Shown here: one piece after another, positions 26,891 to 35,986 of the stretch
How positions within the stretch are numbered: position 1 is the first letter of the stretch
Layout: every line of letters starts with the position of its first letter
Assembly: GCA_021792455.1 (NCBI GenBank)
Contig: JAJYUP010000004.1
Span: 1 to 64,000, forward strand
Direction: 5' to 3'
DNA length: 64,000 nucleotides
Source: Actinomycetes bacterium
GTDB lineage: Bacteria > Actinomycetota > Thermoleophilia > Solirubrobacterales > Solirubrobacteraceae
Notes under the pieces: generated by a model
What the model saw: the letters and a program-made list of their open reading frames with translations, nothing else
The model's database searches: none
Told to the model about the DNA's origin: nothing
Made by a program: the position numbers and the translations under genes

Positions 26891-27277
26891 GTGCCAGCCT
26901 CGCAGACTCATGCCGCCCATCGCGGCGCACGACCTCTCGATGAGCCTGGGGTGCTTTCGATCGCGGAGACGATGCAGGCCCTCAGCGCTCCTTCGCGGGT
27001 GCGCCTGCTCTACGCCCTGCGCACAGGCGAGATGAGCGTGAACGAGCTTGCGGCGGCAGCGGGCATCACGCCTGCCGCCGCCTCCCAGCAGCTGCGGCTG
27101 CTCCGCCACCTGCACCTCGTAGCCGCGCGCCGCGAGCGCCAATCGATGCTCTACAGGCTGCACGACGACCACATCGCCGCACTCCTCGACGAGGTCCGCA
27201 ACCACGCTGAGCACGCCTCGAGAGGCTGGTCCTCCCCGGCGCCGTCTCCGACGGCACTGCAGGAGGTGCAGCCGTGA
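26891..27277 (+). CDS. ArsR/SmtB-family metalloregulator
   Basis: MQALSAPSRVRLLYALRTGEMSVNELAAAAGITPAAASQQLRLLRHLHLVAARRERQSMLYRLHDDHIAALLDE. Confidence 0.88.
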   Translation: MPASQTHAAHRGARPLDEPGVLSIAETMQALSAPSRVRLLYALRTGEMSVNELAAAAGITPAAASQQLRLLRHLHLVAARRERQSMLYRLHDDHIAALLDEVRNHAEHASRGWSSPAPSPTALQEVQP

Positions 27278-27978
27278 GCCCACATGAGCATGGCCACAGC
27301 CATGGCCTCATCGCGCGATCGATACTGCGCTCGAAAGCTGGGATCCGCGCCGTCTCGCTCAGCCTGCTGATCCTGCTTTTGACAGCGCTGGCTCAGCTCG
27401 CCGCCTTCTATCTCACGGGCAGCATCGCGCTGCTGGCCGACATCATCCACAACTTCGGCGACGCGCTCACGGCGATACCGCTCGCCATCGCGTTCCTGCT
27501 CCGCTCCGCAAGCGCAGAGAAGCGCGCGGGCCTGTTCGTCGTCGGGGCGATCTTCATCAGTGCATGCGTCGCGCTCGCGGAGGCGATCAACCGCCTCGTC
27601 AACCCGCAGCCGATCACGAACCTCGGCGTGCTCGCGGCGGCCGGGCTGATCGGCTTCCTCGGCAACGAGCTCGCAGCGCATGTACGGCTGCGCGCGGGCC
27701 GAGCCCTCGAGAGCCCCGCTTTGATCGCGGACGGATACCACGCCCGCACAGACGGCTTCGTAAGCCTCGCGGTGCTCGCAAGCGCGATCGTGCTCGCCGC
27801 CGGGCTGAAGGTCGCCGACCCGATCATCGGCCTCGCGATCTCGCTCGTGATCCTCCGGATCACGTGGCACGCCTTCAGGACCGTGCAGGCAGAGCCGGGG
27901 GCCGGCGTGCTCGCCCTCGAATCGGACGGCCCACCTGCAGAGGGGACGCAGGCTCTGGGAAGGACAGGGCTGACGTGA
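27274..27978 (+). CDS. Cation diffusion facilitator (CDF) transporter 1
   Basis: GSIALLADIIHNFGDALTAIPLAIAF...DGYHARTDGFVSLAVL; His-rich N-terminus. Confidence 0.88.
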   Translation: MSPHEHGHSHGLIARSILRSKAGIRAVSLSLLILLLTALAQLAAFYLTGSIALLADIIHNFGDALTAIPLAIAFLLRSASAEKRAGLFVVGAIFISACVALAEAINRLVNPQPITNLGVLAAAGLIGFLGNELAAHVRLRAGRALESPALIADGYHARTDGFVSLAVLASAIVLAAGLKVADPIIGLAISLVILRITWHAFRTVQAEPGAGVLALESDGPPAEGTQALGRTGLT

Positions 27979-28976
27979 ACGCGGCCCACGCCGGCCACGG
28001 CGAAGGTGCGAGCGGGCATCGGGCGGCCACAGCTCACCTGCATCACATCGCGAGCGACGCCGATGCGGGCAAGCTGCGGATCGCCTTGTCGCTGATCGTC
28101 GGCCTGATGGCCGTCGAGGTGACCGTCGGCATCCTCTCGCATTCGCTTGCGCTGCTCTCCGATGCGGCGCACATGCTGACGGATGGCGCCGCGATCGGGA
28201 TCTCGCTGTACGCGATGAGGCTCGCGATGCGCCCTGCAAAGGGCGCGCTCACCTATGGGCTCAGGCGTGCGGAGATCCTCGCCGCGCTGACCAACGGCGC
28301 GACGCTGCTCGTGCTCGGCCTGCTCATCGTCTACGAGGCGATCAACCGACTGATCTCCCCACCGCACGTGACAGGGTCAGCTGTCCTCGCTGTTGCGCTG
28401 ATCGGCGTGATCGTGAATCTCGCCGCAACGATCACCCTGTCAAAGGCGAACCGCGAGTCGCTGAACATCGAGGGCGCCTTCCAGCACGTGCGCAGCGATC
28501 TCGCCGCCTTCGTCGCCACGGCGATCGCAGGAGCGCTCATCATCGCAACGGGCTTCTCGAGGTCCGACGGCATCGCCTCGCTCGTGATCGCAGCGATCAT
28601 GCTGATCGCCGCCCACCGACTGCTGAAGGCCTCAGGCCGCGTGCTGCTCGAGGCTGCCCCAGAGGGACTGGACGTCGAGGCGATCGGACGGACGCTTGCA
28701 GGCGCGGGGAACGTCAGGGAGGTCCACGATCTGCACGTGTGGGAGGTGAGCTCCGGCTTCCCCGCCCTCTCTGCACACGTGCTCGTACCTGAGGGCGTGG
28801 ACTGCCATGAAGTCCGGCGCGGGCTGGAATCTGTGATCAAAGAGCAGTTCCAGATCGAGCACACCACGCTGCAGGTCGAGCACGAGGGTGAGCGCCTGCT
28901 CTCGATACAGTCGCAGGCCGACGAGGGACCAAACGATTCCCAACCGATCGAGCTCGAGGCCAACGAGCTCGAGTGA
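27975..28976 (+). CDS. Cation diffusion facilitator (CDF, CzcD/ZnT-like) transporter 2
   Basis: HSLALLSDAAHMLTDGAAIGISLYAMRLA...AFQHVRSDLAAFVAT...VREVHDLHVWEVSSGFPALSAHV; GTGA overlap with transporter 1. Confidence 0.9.
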   Translation: MNAAHAGHGEGASGHRAATAHLHHIASDADAGKLRIALSLIVGLMAVEVTVGILSHSLALLSDAAHMLTDGAAIGISLYAMRLAMRPAKGALTYGLRRAEILAALTNGATLLVLGLLIVYEAINRLISPPHVTGSAVLAVALIGVIVNLAATITLSKANRESLNIEGAFQHVRSDLAAFVATAIAGALIIATGFSRSDGIASLVIAAIMLIAAHRLLKASGRVLLEAAPEGLDVEAIGRTLAGAGNVREVHDLHVWEVSSGFPALSAHVLVPEGVDCHEVRRGLESVIKEQFQIEHTTLQVEHEGERLLSIQSQADEGPNDSQPIELEANELE

Positions 28977-28986
28977 GGAGAGCACA

Positions 28987-30030
28987 GTGCGCTATCGGAA
29001 GCTTGGAAGCTCAGACCTCGAGGTGTCAGAGATCTCGCTCGGATCCTGGCTCACCTACTCTGGCGGAGTCGGCGCGGAGACGGCGAAGGCCTGCACGGAG
29101 GCCGCCTTCGCTGCGGGGATCAACCTGTTTGACACCGCAAACGTCTACGGTCGCGGCGCCGCGGAGAGCGCGTGGGGAGAGATCCTCAGCAAGCACCGCA
29201 GAGACTCCTACATCCTCGCAACGAAGGTGTGGGGTCAGATGTCCGACGACCCGCAGGACAGGGGCCTGTCCGCCGCCCAGATCGCGAAGCAGATCGACGC
29301 GTCTCTGCGGAGGTTGAAAACCGACTACGTCGACCTCTACCAGGCGCACAGGTTCGACCCAGATGTTCCGATCGAGGAGACGATCGAAGCGCTCCAGCGC
29401 GTCGTCGCGGAGGGAAAGGCGCGCCACCTCGGCTTCAGCGAGTGGACACCGGAGCAGGTGCAGGCCGCGATCGAGATCGGCGGGCCGAGCCTCTTCGTGT
29501 CCTCGCAGCCGCAGTACTCGATGCTGTGGCGCGCACCAGAGGCGGAGCTGTTCTCACTCTGTGCGCGGAATCGCATATCCCACATCGTGTGGTCACCCCT
29601 CGCCCAGGGGGTGCTGACCGGCAAGTACGCACCATCGCAGCCGCCGCCCGCCGGCTCCCGCGCGAGCAGCGCGGAGATGGGCGGCTTCATCGGCCGCTTC
29701 ATGGAGCCTGAGGTGCTCGAAGCTGTGCAGCGACTGAAGCCGATCGCGCAGCAGGCTGGCATCAGCCTTCCGCAGATGGCGCTCGCCTGGGTGCTTCGCC
29801 GCGAGGAGGTCGCCTCCGCGATCGTCGGCGCGACGCGTCCTGAGCAGGTGCAGGCGAACGCCGCCGCCTCCGGCATCAAGCTGAGCGCAGACGTGCTCGA
29901 GGCGATCGAGGACGCTCTTGGGCAGACGCCTGTGCGTGGTCCTGTCCTCGCGCCGCTCGCCCGCGAAGGGGTGATGCACAGAGAGCAGCTCCGCGCCGGC
30001 GAGGGGGGTCGAGGGCCCACAGACCGATGA
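28987..30030 (+). CDS. Aldo/keto reductase
   Basis: YRKLGSSDLEVSEISLGSW...NLFDTANVYGRGAAESAWGE...DYVDLYQAHRFDP...GFSEWT. Confidence 0.92.
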   Translation: MRYRKLGSSDLEVSEISLGSWLTYSGGVGAETAKACTEAAFAAGINLFDTANVYGRGAAESAWGEILSKHRRDSYILATKVWGQMSDDPQDRGLSAAQIAKQIDASLRRLKTDYVDLYQAHRFDPDVPIEETIEALQRVVAEGKARHLGFSEWTPEQVQAAIEIGGPSLFVSSQPQYSMLWRAPEAELFSLCARNRISHIVWSPLAQGVLTGKYAPSQPPPAGSRASSAEMGGFIGRFMEPEVLEAVQRLKPIAQQAGISLPQMALAWVLRREEVASAIVGATRPEQVQANAAASGIKLSADVLEAIEDALGQTPVRGPVLAPLAREGVMHREQLRAGEGGRGPTDR

Positions 30031-30199
30031 TTCGGTGCCCAGCCCATCGATGACGAGGCGCTCGCAGGGCGGCGATCTCGCGCTCGCAGCGGAATCGGTG
30101 GACACTACGGAGCACAACGGGGAACCTTCCCGATGCCCGCTGGCACGCCTCTGGCTAGCTTCAGCTCAGGCCGCTTCAACCAATGAGAAGGAGCATGAG

Positions 30200-30637
30200 A
30201 TGCCTGGAATGTTGACGAGGTGGGAACCATTCGCCGAGCTCGGCGAGCTTCGCAGCCGGCTCGACCGGCTGTTCGGCGATCTGACGGACGGTCGAGACCG
30301 CGCGTGGGCACCTGCCATAGACGTCGAGCGTGAGAAGGACAAGCTCATCGTGCGCGCCGATGTACCTGGCGTCAAGCCAGAGGACGTGAACATAGAGGTC
30401 CAGGACGACATCCTGACGATCTCCGGTGAGCATGAGGAGCGAACGGAGAAGAAGGAGAAGAACTTCCTGCGCCGAGAGCGCAGGTATGGCTCCTTCAGCC
30501 GCTCGATGGCCCTTCCTCCGGGAGTGGATGCGAGCAAGATCGAGGCCGTGACGAAAGACGGCGTGATCGAGCTCGAGATCCCGCTCCCTTCGGAAGCAGC
30601 GAAAGAGCCGGTGAAGATCACGCCGACTGCAGCCTGA
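30200..30637 (+). CDS. Hsp20/alpha-crystallin small heat-shock protein
   Basis: APAIDVEREKDKLIVRADVPGVKPEDVNIEVQDDILTISGEHEERTE...GSFSRSMALPPGVDASKIEAVTKDGVIELEIP. Confidence 0.93.
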   Translation: MPGMLTRWEPFAELGELRSRLDRLFGDLTDGRDRAWAPAIDVEREKDKLIVRADVPGVKPEDVNIEVQDDILTISGEHEERTEKKEKNFLRRERRYGSFSRSMALPPGVDASKIEAVTKDGVIELEIPLPSEAAKEPVKITPTAA

Positions 30638-30821
30638 CGGCTGCCTCTCTCTCGCGCCTGCACAGGCCCGAACACCACTTCGAGCCCTGTGCCGCTTTCA
30701 GATCGGACCGCTCAGCGCCGGCGCCCTGTGCGCGCCCGCGCTGAGCCGCCGCGTTGGACAGGCGCGCTCACTCCACCCGCAGAGCACGGGCGAGGCGCCC
30801 TCACCGCTCCGTGCACGAGCG

Positions 30822-32063
30822 TCAGCTCCATTCACTCCAAGCTGCTCGCGGATCAGAGAGCAGCTGCGTGCATGCAGAAGCGAGTGCACGGAGATCACCG
30901 AAGCCCTCAGCCTCCTCACGCAGACAGGCGACCCTCTCCCCTCCAAGGGCAGCTTCGATCTGCCTGACCGCGTTCGCGTCCCTTTGGGCGAGCAGCTGAA
31001 CTGAGGCGTGCGCCGCCGCGACCTTCGCCGCAAGCGACGGGAGCATGTCAGACGGCAGCCGTGCCAGCGTTCTCTCCGCGCTCTCGTAGGCCGGATCGAT
31101 CTCGTGGAAGCGGTTGACGACCGCAGCGGTGCTGCGAATGCCGGCCTCTCTCAGCTTCGAGGCGAGGAAGAGCGCCTCCCCCACCGATGCAGCCTCTCCT
31201 CGGCTCACGAGCAGGAACAGCGTGCCGCGGTCCCGGAGCAGCGCTTCGACTGCGAGAGCGCGCTCACGAAAGCCGTCAGCCATGCCGAGGAGAAGCTCGA
31301 AGAACGCTGTGAGCTCCGAGAGCATCGCCGTCCCAGTGAGCACACGCAGCACCCCCGCAGCGGCGCTCGCGATCCTCGCGAGCCGCCGTGACGGCGATGC
31401 GAGGCTCCTGAGCGTCGGATCATCGATGAATCTGCGCAGGCGGCCTGGCGCATCGAGGAAGGAGAGCGCGTCGCGTGATGGCGGAGTGTCGAGCACGATG
31501 GCGTCGTAGGCGTGATCGCGCTTCAGCTCATGCAGCTTCGCGATCGCCGTGTACTCCTGAGACCCCGCGATCGCGGTCGACAGAGCGCGGTAGACGGGGT
31601 TCGCAAGAATCCGCTCGCAGACCGCCTCGCTTGGCGCGAGCCGCTGCATCGCCTCATCGAAGGTCCCCTTCACGTCGAGGCTCATCGCCCACAGCCGCCC
31701 CGTCGCCCCGGTGCCTGGCGTCTGCCGCCCCGTCGCCTCGGTGCCTGGCGTCTGCCGCCCGGGCGCCGGCTCTGAGGGGCTGCCGTCGGCGATCCGCACC
31801 GTGGGATCCTCAACGGGGCGCGTGCTCGCGCTCGCCGTGCGGAAGGCCTGCAGATCGACCTCATGGGGGCGCCCGCCCACCTCCTCGATTCCAAGCGCCT
31901 CAGCGAGACGCTTCGCGGGATCGATCGTGAGCAGGGCGGTGTTCCTGCCACTGCCCGCAAGCCAGAGAGCGACGGTGGCGGCGATCGTCGTCTTGCCGAC
32001 ACCGCCGCCGCCGACGCACACGACCACCTGCGCGTTCGCGACCTCCTGCTGGACTGAGCTCAC
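30822..32063 (-). CDS. ArsA/GET3-like ATPase (second of a pair)
   Basis: CVGGGGVGKTTIAATVALWLA, LLTIDPAKRLAEAL, DAIVLDTPPSRDALSFLDAPGRL; GTG start overlaps the stop of the upstream ATPase. Confidence 0.8.
   Translation of the reverse strand: MSSVQQEVANAQVVVCVGGGGVGKTTIAATVALWLAGSGRNTALLTIDPAKRLAEALGIEEVGGRPHEVDLQAFRTASASTRPVEDPTVRIADGSPSEPAPGRQTPGTEATGRQTPGTGATGRLWAMSLDVKGTFDEAMQRLAPSEAVCERILANPVYRALSTAIAGSQEYTAIAKLHELKRDHAYDAIVLDTPPSRDALSFLDAPGRLRRFIDDPTLRSLASPSRRLARIASAAAGVLRVLTGTAMLSELTAFFELLLGMADGFRERALAVEALLRDRGTLFLLVSRGEAASVGEALFLASKLREAGIRSTAAVVNRFHEIDPAYESAERTLARLPSDMLPSLAAKVAAAHASVQLLAQRDANAVRQIEAALGGERVACLREEAEGFGDLRALASACTQLLSDPRAAWSEWS
31694..31753. repeat. 30-bp in-frame duplication in the ArsA-like gene
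   Basis: GCCGCCCCGTCGCC(C/T)CGGTGCCTGGCGTCT twice; encodes RQTPGT(E/G)ATG. Confidence 0.9.
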
Positions 32064-33034
32064 CAGAGCCGCCGGCCGAGCGTCTGTGCAAGTCGATCGA
32101 TCGCCTGGCCCCGCTGCTCTCGCATGTCGAGGCCCGCATCGAGAGGCAGCGTCCAGCACGCGGTGCCGCGTGGAAGGGTGCGCCGCAGCCTCGCGAGCTG
32201 CCTGTGCTGCATCCGTGCCCGAGCGTCGAGCCAGAGCGCTGAGCAGACTGCTGTCTCAGAGGTGCTCAGTCGTTCCAGCTCCAAACGCTCTGCGTCCAGG
32301 AGCGGCCTTCGCAGCATCCGGTTCACGAGCACCGCCTCCACCCGCATCCGCAGCGACCCCGTCAGCGTCGCATGCAGCGCAAGGGTCTCCGTCACCGCCA
32401 TCTGCTCCCCGTCGGCGACGATCACCGCCGCTGCCGCACGCCCGTCGCCGAGCAGATCCTCGATCGCACGAGCCTGGCGCGCGACGATCCCGACCCTCGC
32501 GATCGCGGCAAAGGTCCGTGGCGCTGAGAACAGAGCAGCCGCATGCCCGCTCGAGGGGGCGTCGAGCACGACGAGATCGTATTCGCCGCCACGGCTCGCC
32601 CGCCGGTGGGGACGCGACAGCTCGGCGACCTTGCCCATCATCAGCAGCTCACTGAGCCCAGGCGCCGCTGCCGCGAACAGCCGGAAGGCACGGTTTCCCA
32701 TCAGCGCATGAGCGGGTATCGGCGCTCGCACCTCGTGACGCAGGTACTCCCGCAGCGCTCCGTCGGAGTCGATCGAGATGTGCGTCAGCCGCTGCCGCAG
32801 AGGGCGCTCCGTCATAGGCTCGCTCTCGCGCACGTCGAGGAGCGCTGGGATGTCGTTGCGGGCGCTCACCTCTGCGACGATCGTACGCAGCCCTCTCCTC
32901 GCGGCCGCGCTCGCCACCGCAAGCGCCACCGTGGACTTGCCGACGCCGCCCTTGCCGGTGACGAGAATGAGGGTGTGAGACCTCAGGTGCTCCATCGCGA
33001 AACGAAGTCTGACCTCGCGGCGCCTGATCGGCAA
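32060..33034 (-). CDS. ArsA/GET3-like ATPase (first of a pair)
   Basis: LILVTGKGGVGKSTVALAVASAAARRG...YDLVVLDAPSSGHAAALF. Confidence 0.8.
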   Translation of the reverse strand: MPIRRREVRLRFAMEHLRSHTLILVTGKGGVGKSTVALAVASAAARRGLRTIVAEVSARNDIPALLDVRESEPMTERPLRQRLTHISIDSDGALREYLRHEVRAPIPAHALMGNRAFRLFAAAAPGLSELLMMGKVAELSRPHRRASRGGEYDLVVLDAPSSGHAAALFSAPRTFAAIARVGIVARQARAIEDLLGDGRAAAAVIVADGEQMAVTETLALHATLTGSLRMRVEAVLVNRMLRRPLLDAERLELERLSTSETAVCSALWLDARARMQHRQLARLRRTLPRGTACWTLPLDAGLDMREQRGQAIDRLAQTLGRRLW

Positions 33035-33292
33035 CCTCCGGTCGCGCCCAGGCCAGACCCTGAGGCTATCGCGGCTTGGAGAAGCTGTCCGCCGCGGAGC
33101 GCCTCGAGGTCGCGCCCAGGTGAGCCCTCAGGCTGCCGCGGCAGCAGCCGTCCGCGCCGCCGGCGGCTCACACGTCGAGGGGAGGGTCCTGCGTAGTCTG
33201 CCGCACGCTTTCGCGAACCTGCTGCGGATGCGAGCCTCACCGCCTCTCGCGAGCATTCGAGCTGTGAGCCAGGTCAGGCTGTCAGTGCTGCG

Positions 33293-34231
33293 ATGAGCAG
33301 GGTGCTCGCCGCCGTGACGGGAGACGCTGCCGCCCCCGTCGTCCTCGCTGAGGCGGTCGAGATCGCTCGCCTGTTCTCAGCCTCTGTCGAGGCGCTGCAC
33401 GTTCTCGACCACCACGAGATTGCGACGTCGCACGTGTGCGCCCGCGCGCAGGTTGCGCTCAGGACAGCCCCGGGCACGCCGTCGAAGACGATCGTTCAGC
33501 TCTCGCGCAGCGGCGATGTGGACGCGGTGGTGATCGGCTCGAGGGGACGCGCGAAGGGCATCAGGCCTGCGGGCAGCACCGCGACTGCAGTACTCACCTC
33601 AGCTGCGACTCCAGTCGTCGTGCTTGCTCCCGACGCGATCGTCAGGCGCCCGATCAGCAGGGTTCTCGTGCCCGTCGATGGTACGCCGGCGAGCACCTCC
33701 GCGCTGCGAAGGATCGTCGCACTCTCTGCCCATGCCAATCTCAGCATCGTCGTCGCGCATGTGCACCCCACCGGCCGGATCAGGGTCAGGGACCGCCTGC
33801 CCCACGAGGTTCGCGCCTGGACTGAGGATTTCCTCGCGGCGACCTGCCCGGCGAGCATCGAGGTCTCGCTCGAGATCCGCCTCGGAGAGCCGCATCAGCA
33901 CATCCTCGACATCTGCCGCAGCGGCGACTGCGACCTCGTTGCCGTTGGCTGGAGCCAGCAGCTCCATCGCGGCAGAGCGCCGATCGTCGCGCGCCTGCTT
34001 TCGGAATGTCGGCTGCCGCTCATGCTCGCACCTGCACATGCGCAGGGATCCGAGCGAACCGCCGTCATCGCCGCAGGTCGGCCGGCCTCGCGCTCGAAGC
34101 AGCGCGCCTTCGGTGCCCAGCGAGGCGATGTTGCTGCGGGCATCGCCCGCGCGTCCACTCACGGGGTCCTGGCCGCTCACGATGTCTTCAGCACCGCATA
34201 CCACACCCGCTCTGCCACCTCGGCCATGTGA
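33293..34231 (+). CDS. Tandem universal stress protein (UspA) domains
   Basis: GDVDAVVIGSRGRAKGIRPAGSTATAVLTSAATPVVVL and ISRVLVPVDGTPASTSALRRIVALS...GDCDLVAVGWSQQL. Confidence 0.78.
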   Translation: MSRVLAAVTGDAAAPVVLAEAVEIARLFSASVEALHVLDHHEIATSHVCARAQVALRTAPGTPSKTIVQLSRSGDVDAVVIGSRGRAKGIRPAGSTATAVLTSAATPVVVLAPDAIVRRPISRVLVPVDGTPASTSALRRIVALSAHANLSIVVAHVHPTGRIRVRDRLPHEVRAWTEDFLAATCPASIEVSLEIRLGEPHQHILDICRSGDCDLVAVGWSQQLHRGRAPIVARLLSECRLPLMLAPAHAQGSERTAVIAAGRPASRSKQRAFGAQRGDVAAGIARASTHGVLAAHDVFSTAYHTRSATSAM

Positions 34232-34797
34232 TCGCCCGCACGCACGAGCCGCCGGTAGAGCTCGCGCTTCGCGGTCACCTCCCGGATCTCTTCCAGATCG
34301 AGCAGCGCAGACATCGCGCCTCGGTAGACTCGCTCCAAGCGTCGTTGACTCTGTATCGCTCTGTCGGCAGCCGCGGTCGCGGCAAGGCGACGGTTGTGTC
34401 CGCTGAGCGCACCGAATGACTTCGCTATCTCCTCAGCGCCGTCCAGAAGCTCTCTTGCCATCTCGCAGAACGCCTCGTCAGGCGCCACGCCCATCACCTC
34501 GGCCTCCCTCACCGCATTCTTCGCCCTGTTCAGAACCCCATCCAATCCCTGGGAGAGCTGAAACAGATCCTCAGGGTCGAGTGGCGTCGTGAACGCTTCG
34601 GTCAGCGCTGCGCGCAGCCTGCGCTTCGCATCATCGGCGCGATGCTCGCACTCCCTCACCTCAGCACCTGCGCCATCTCGCCCGCCTGCCCAGGCAACCA
34701 GCGCCCTCAGACCTTCGACGGTGATCTCCGCCTGTCCGCACAACATGCCGAGCAGGTCTACGTGCCGCGGCAGAAACCAGCGGCGGCGCATCAGCAA
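34177..34797 (-). CDS. DUF47 (PhoU-like) phosphate transport accessory protein
   Basis: ECEHRADDAKRRLRAALTEAFTTPLDPEDLFQLSQGLDGVLNRAKNAVREAEVM. Confidence 0.85.
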   Translation of the reverse strand: MLMRRRWFLPRHVDLLGMLCGQAEITVEGLRALVAWAGGRDGAGAEVRECEHRADDAKRRLRAALTEAFTTPLDPEDLFQLSQGLDGVLNRAKNAVREAEVMGVAPDEAFCEMARELLDGAEEIAKSFGALSGHNRRLAATAAADRAIQSQRRLERVYRGAMSALLDLEEIREVTAKRELYRRLVRAGDHMAEVAERVWYAVLKTS

Positions 34798-34927
34798 GAG
34801 CTCGGTCGCATCGGCGGCATCCCCGCCTGATCAGACGCACACCCCTCATCGGCAGCGCTCGGGGTGCTCGCAGCGCCGACCACACCGACAGCTGCGGCCG
34901 CACAGCGCGCGCTCGAACGCAGCTCAC

Positions 34928-35932
34928 TCATGCAAGCGCCCCCCAAGCCAGCTCGAGCAGCACGCTCAGCAGGCAGGACGCAGGGACCGTCACCAGCCAA
35001 GCGAAGCCCATCGCCCCCACGACATGCCAGCGAACGTGCGCGAGGCGGCGCTCGCCTGCGCCCACACCGACGACGGAGGACGCGACGACCTGACTCGAGG
35101 CGACTGGGGCGCCTGCGACGGACAGCGAGAGGATCACGGCAGTTGAAGCGGTCTCACTCGAGAGCCCGTCCAACGACGCCATGCGGAAGATGCCTGCGCC
35201 CACCGTCCTCACGACCCGCCATCCTCCCATAGAGGTGCCGAGCGCGAGCGCCCCGGCGCAGGAGAGCTTCACCCACAGGGGAACGGTGAACACATGCACC
35301 TGGCCTGTCGCCAGGAGCAGCGCCGTGATCACGCCCATGCTCTTCTGTCCGTCGTTTGCGCCGTGGCTCAAGGCAAGCGCCGAAGACATCACCCACTGCG
35401 CGCTCCGCACCGGCGCAATCACCCTCGTGCTCGCGCGACGGAGCATCCGCCGCTGCAGACGCACGATCACTGCGCCAAGCGCGAAGCTCAGCACTGGTGC
35501 GAGCGCGAAGAACACGAGCACACCTGCCACCCCTTCTGGGCGCACGCCCCTCAGTCCTCCCCACCGCACCGCGGAGGCGCCAGCCGTCGCCAGCCCAGAC
35601 CCGATCAGCCCCCCAAGGAGCGCATGCCCTGAGCTCGACGGAAGGCGTGCTCGCCACATCAGGACGTTCCACATCGCCGCCGCCAGGAGCGCCGCGCCGA
35701 GGACGTGCACCGTCTGCGCCGACCTCACTGTCACGATCCCGGAGATCGTGCTTGCGACTGCTGTGCCGAGAGCGAGAGCGCCAATCGCGTTGAACGCTGT
35801 CGCTGCAGCGATTGCGCGCCCCGGCGCGCCGGCACGTGTCGCGACCAGCGTCGCGACCGTGCTCGATGCGTCGAGGAACCCGTTCGTCACCGTGAAGGCC
35901 AGAGCACAGCCGATCGCCAGGGCAAGCCCCAT
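34928..35932 (-). CDS. PiT-family inorganic phosphate transporter
   Basis: FTVTNGFLDASSTVATLVATRA...LPSSSGHALLGGLIGSGLA...LSHGANDGQKSMGVIT...GTSMGGWRVVRTVG. Confidence 0.9.
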   Translation of the reverse strand: MGLALAIGCALAFTVTNGFLDASSTVATLVATRAGAPGRAIAAATAFNAIGALALGTAVASTISGIVTVRSAQTVHVLGAALLAAAMWNVLMWRARLPSSSGHALLGGLIGSGLATAGASAVRWGGLRGVRPEGVAGVLVFFALAPVLSFALGAVIVRLQRRMLRRASTRVIAPVRSAQWVMSSALALSHGANDGQKSMGVITALLLATGQVHVFTVPLWVKLSCAGALALGTSMGGWRVVRTVGAGIFRMASLDGLSSETASTAVILSLSVAGAPVASSQVVASSVVGVGAGERRLAHVRWHVVGAMGFAWLVTVPASCLLSVLLELAWGALA

Positions 35933-35986
35933 CGTGCAATCATGCACTTCGGGCTCACCTGTCGCCTCTTCGATCGAGCACCGTCC

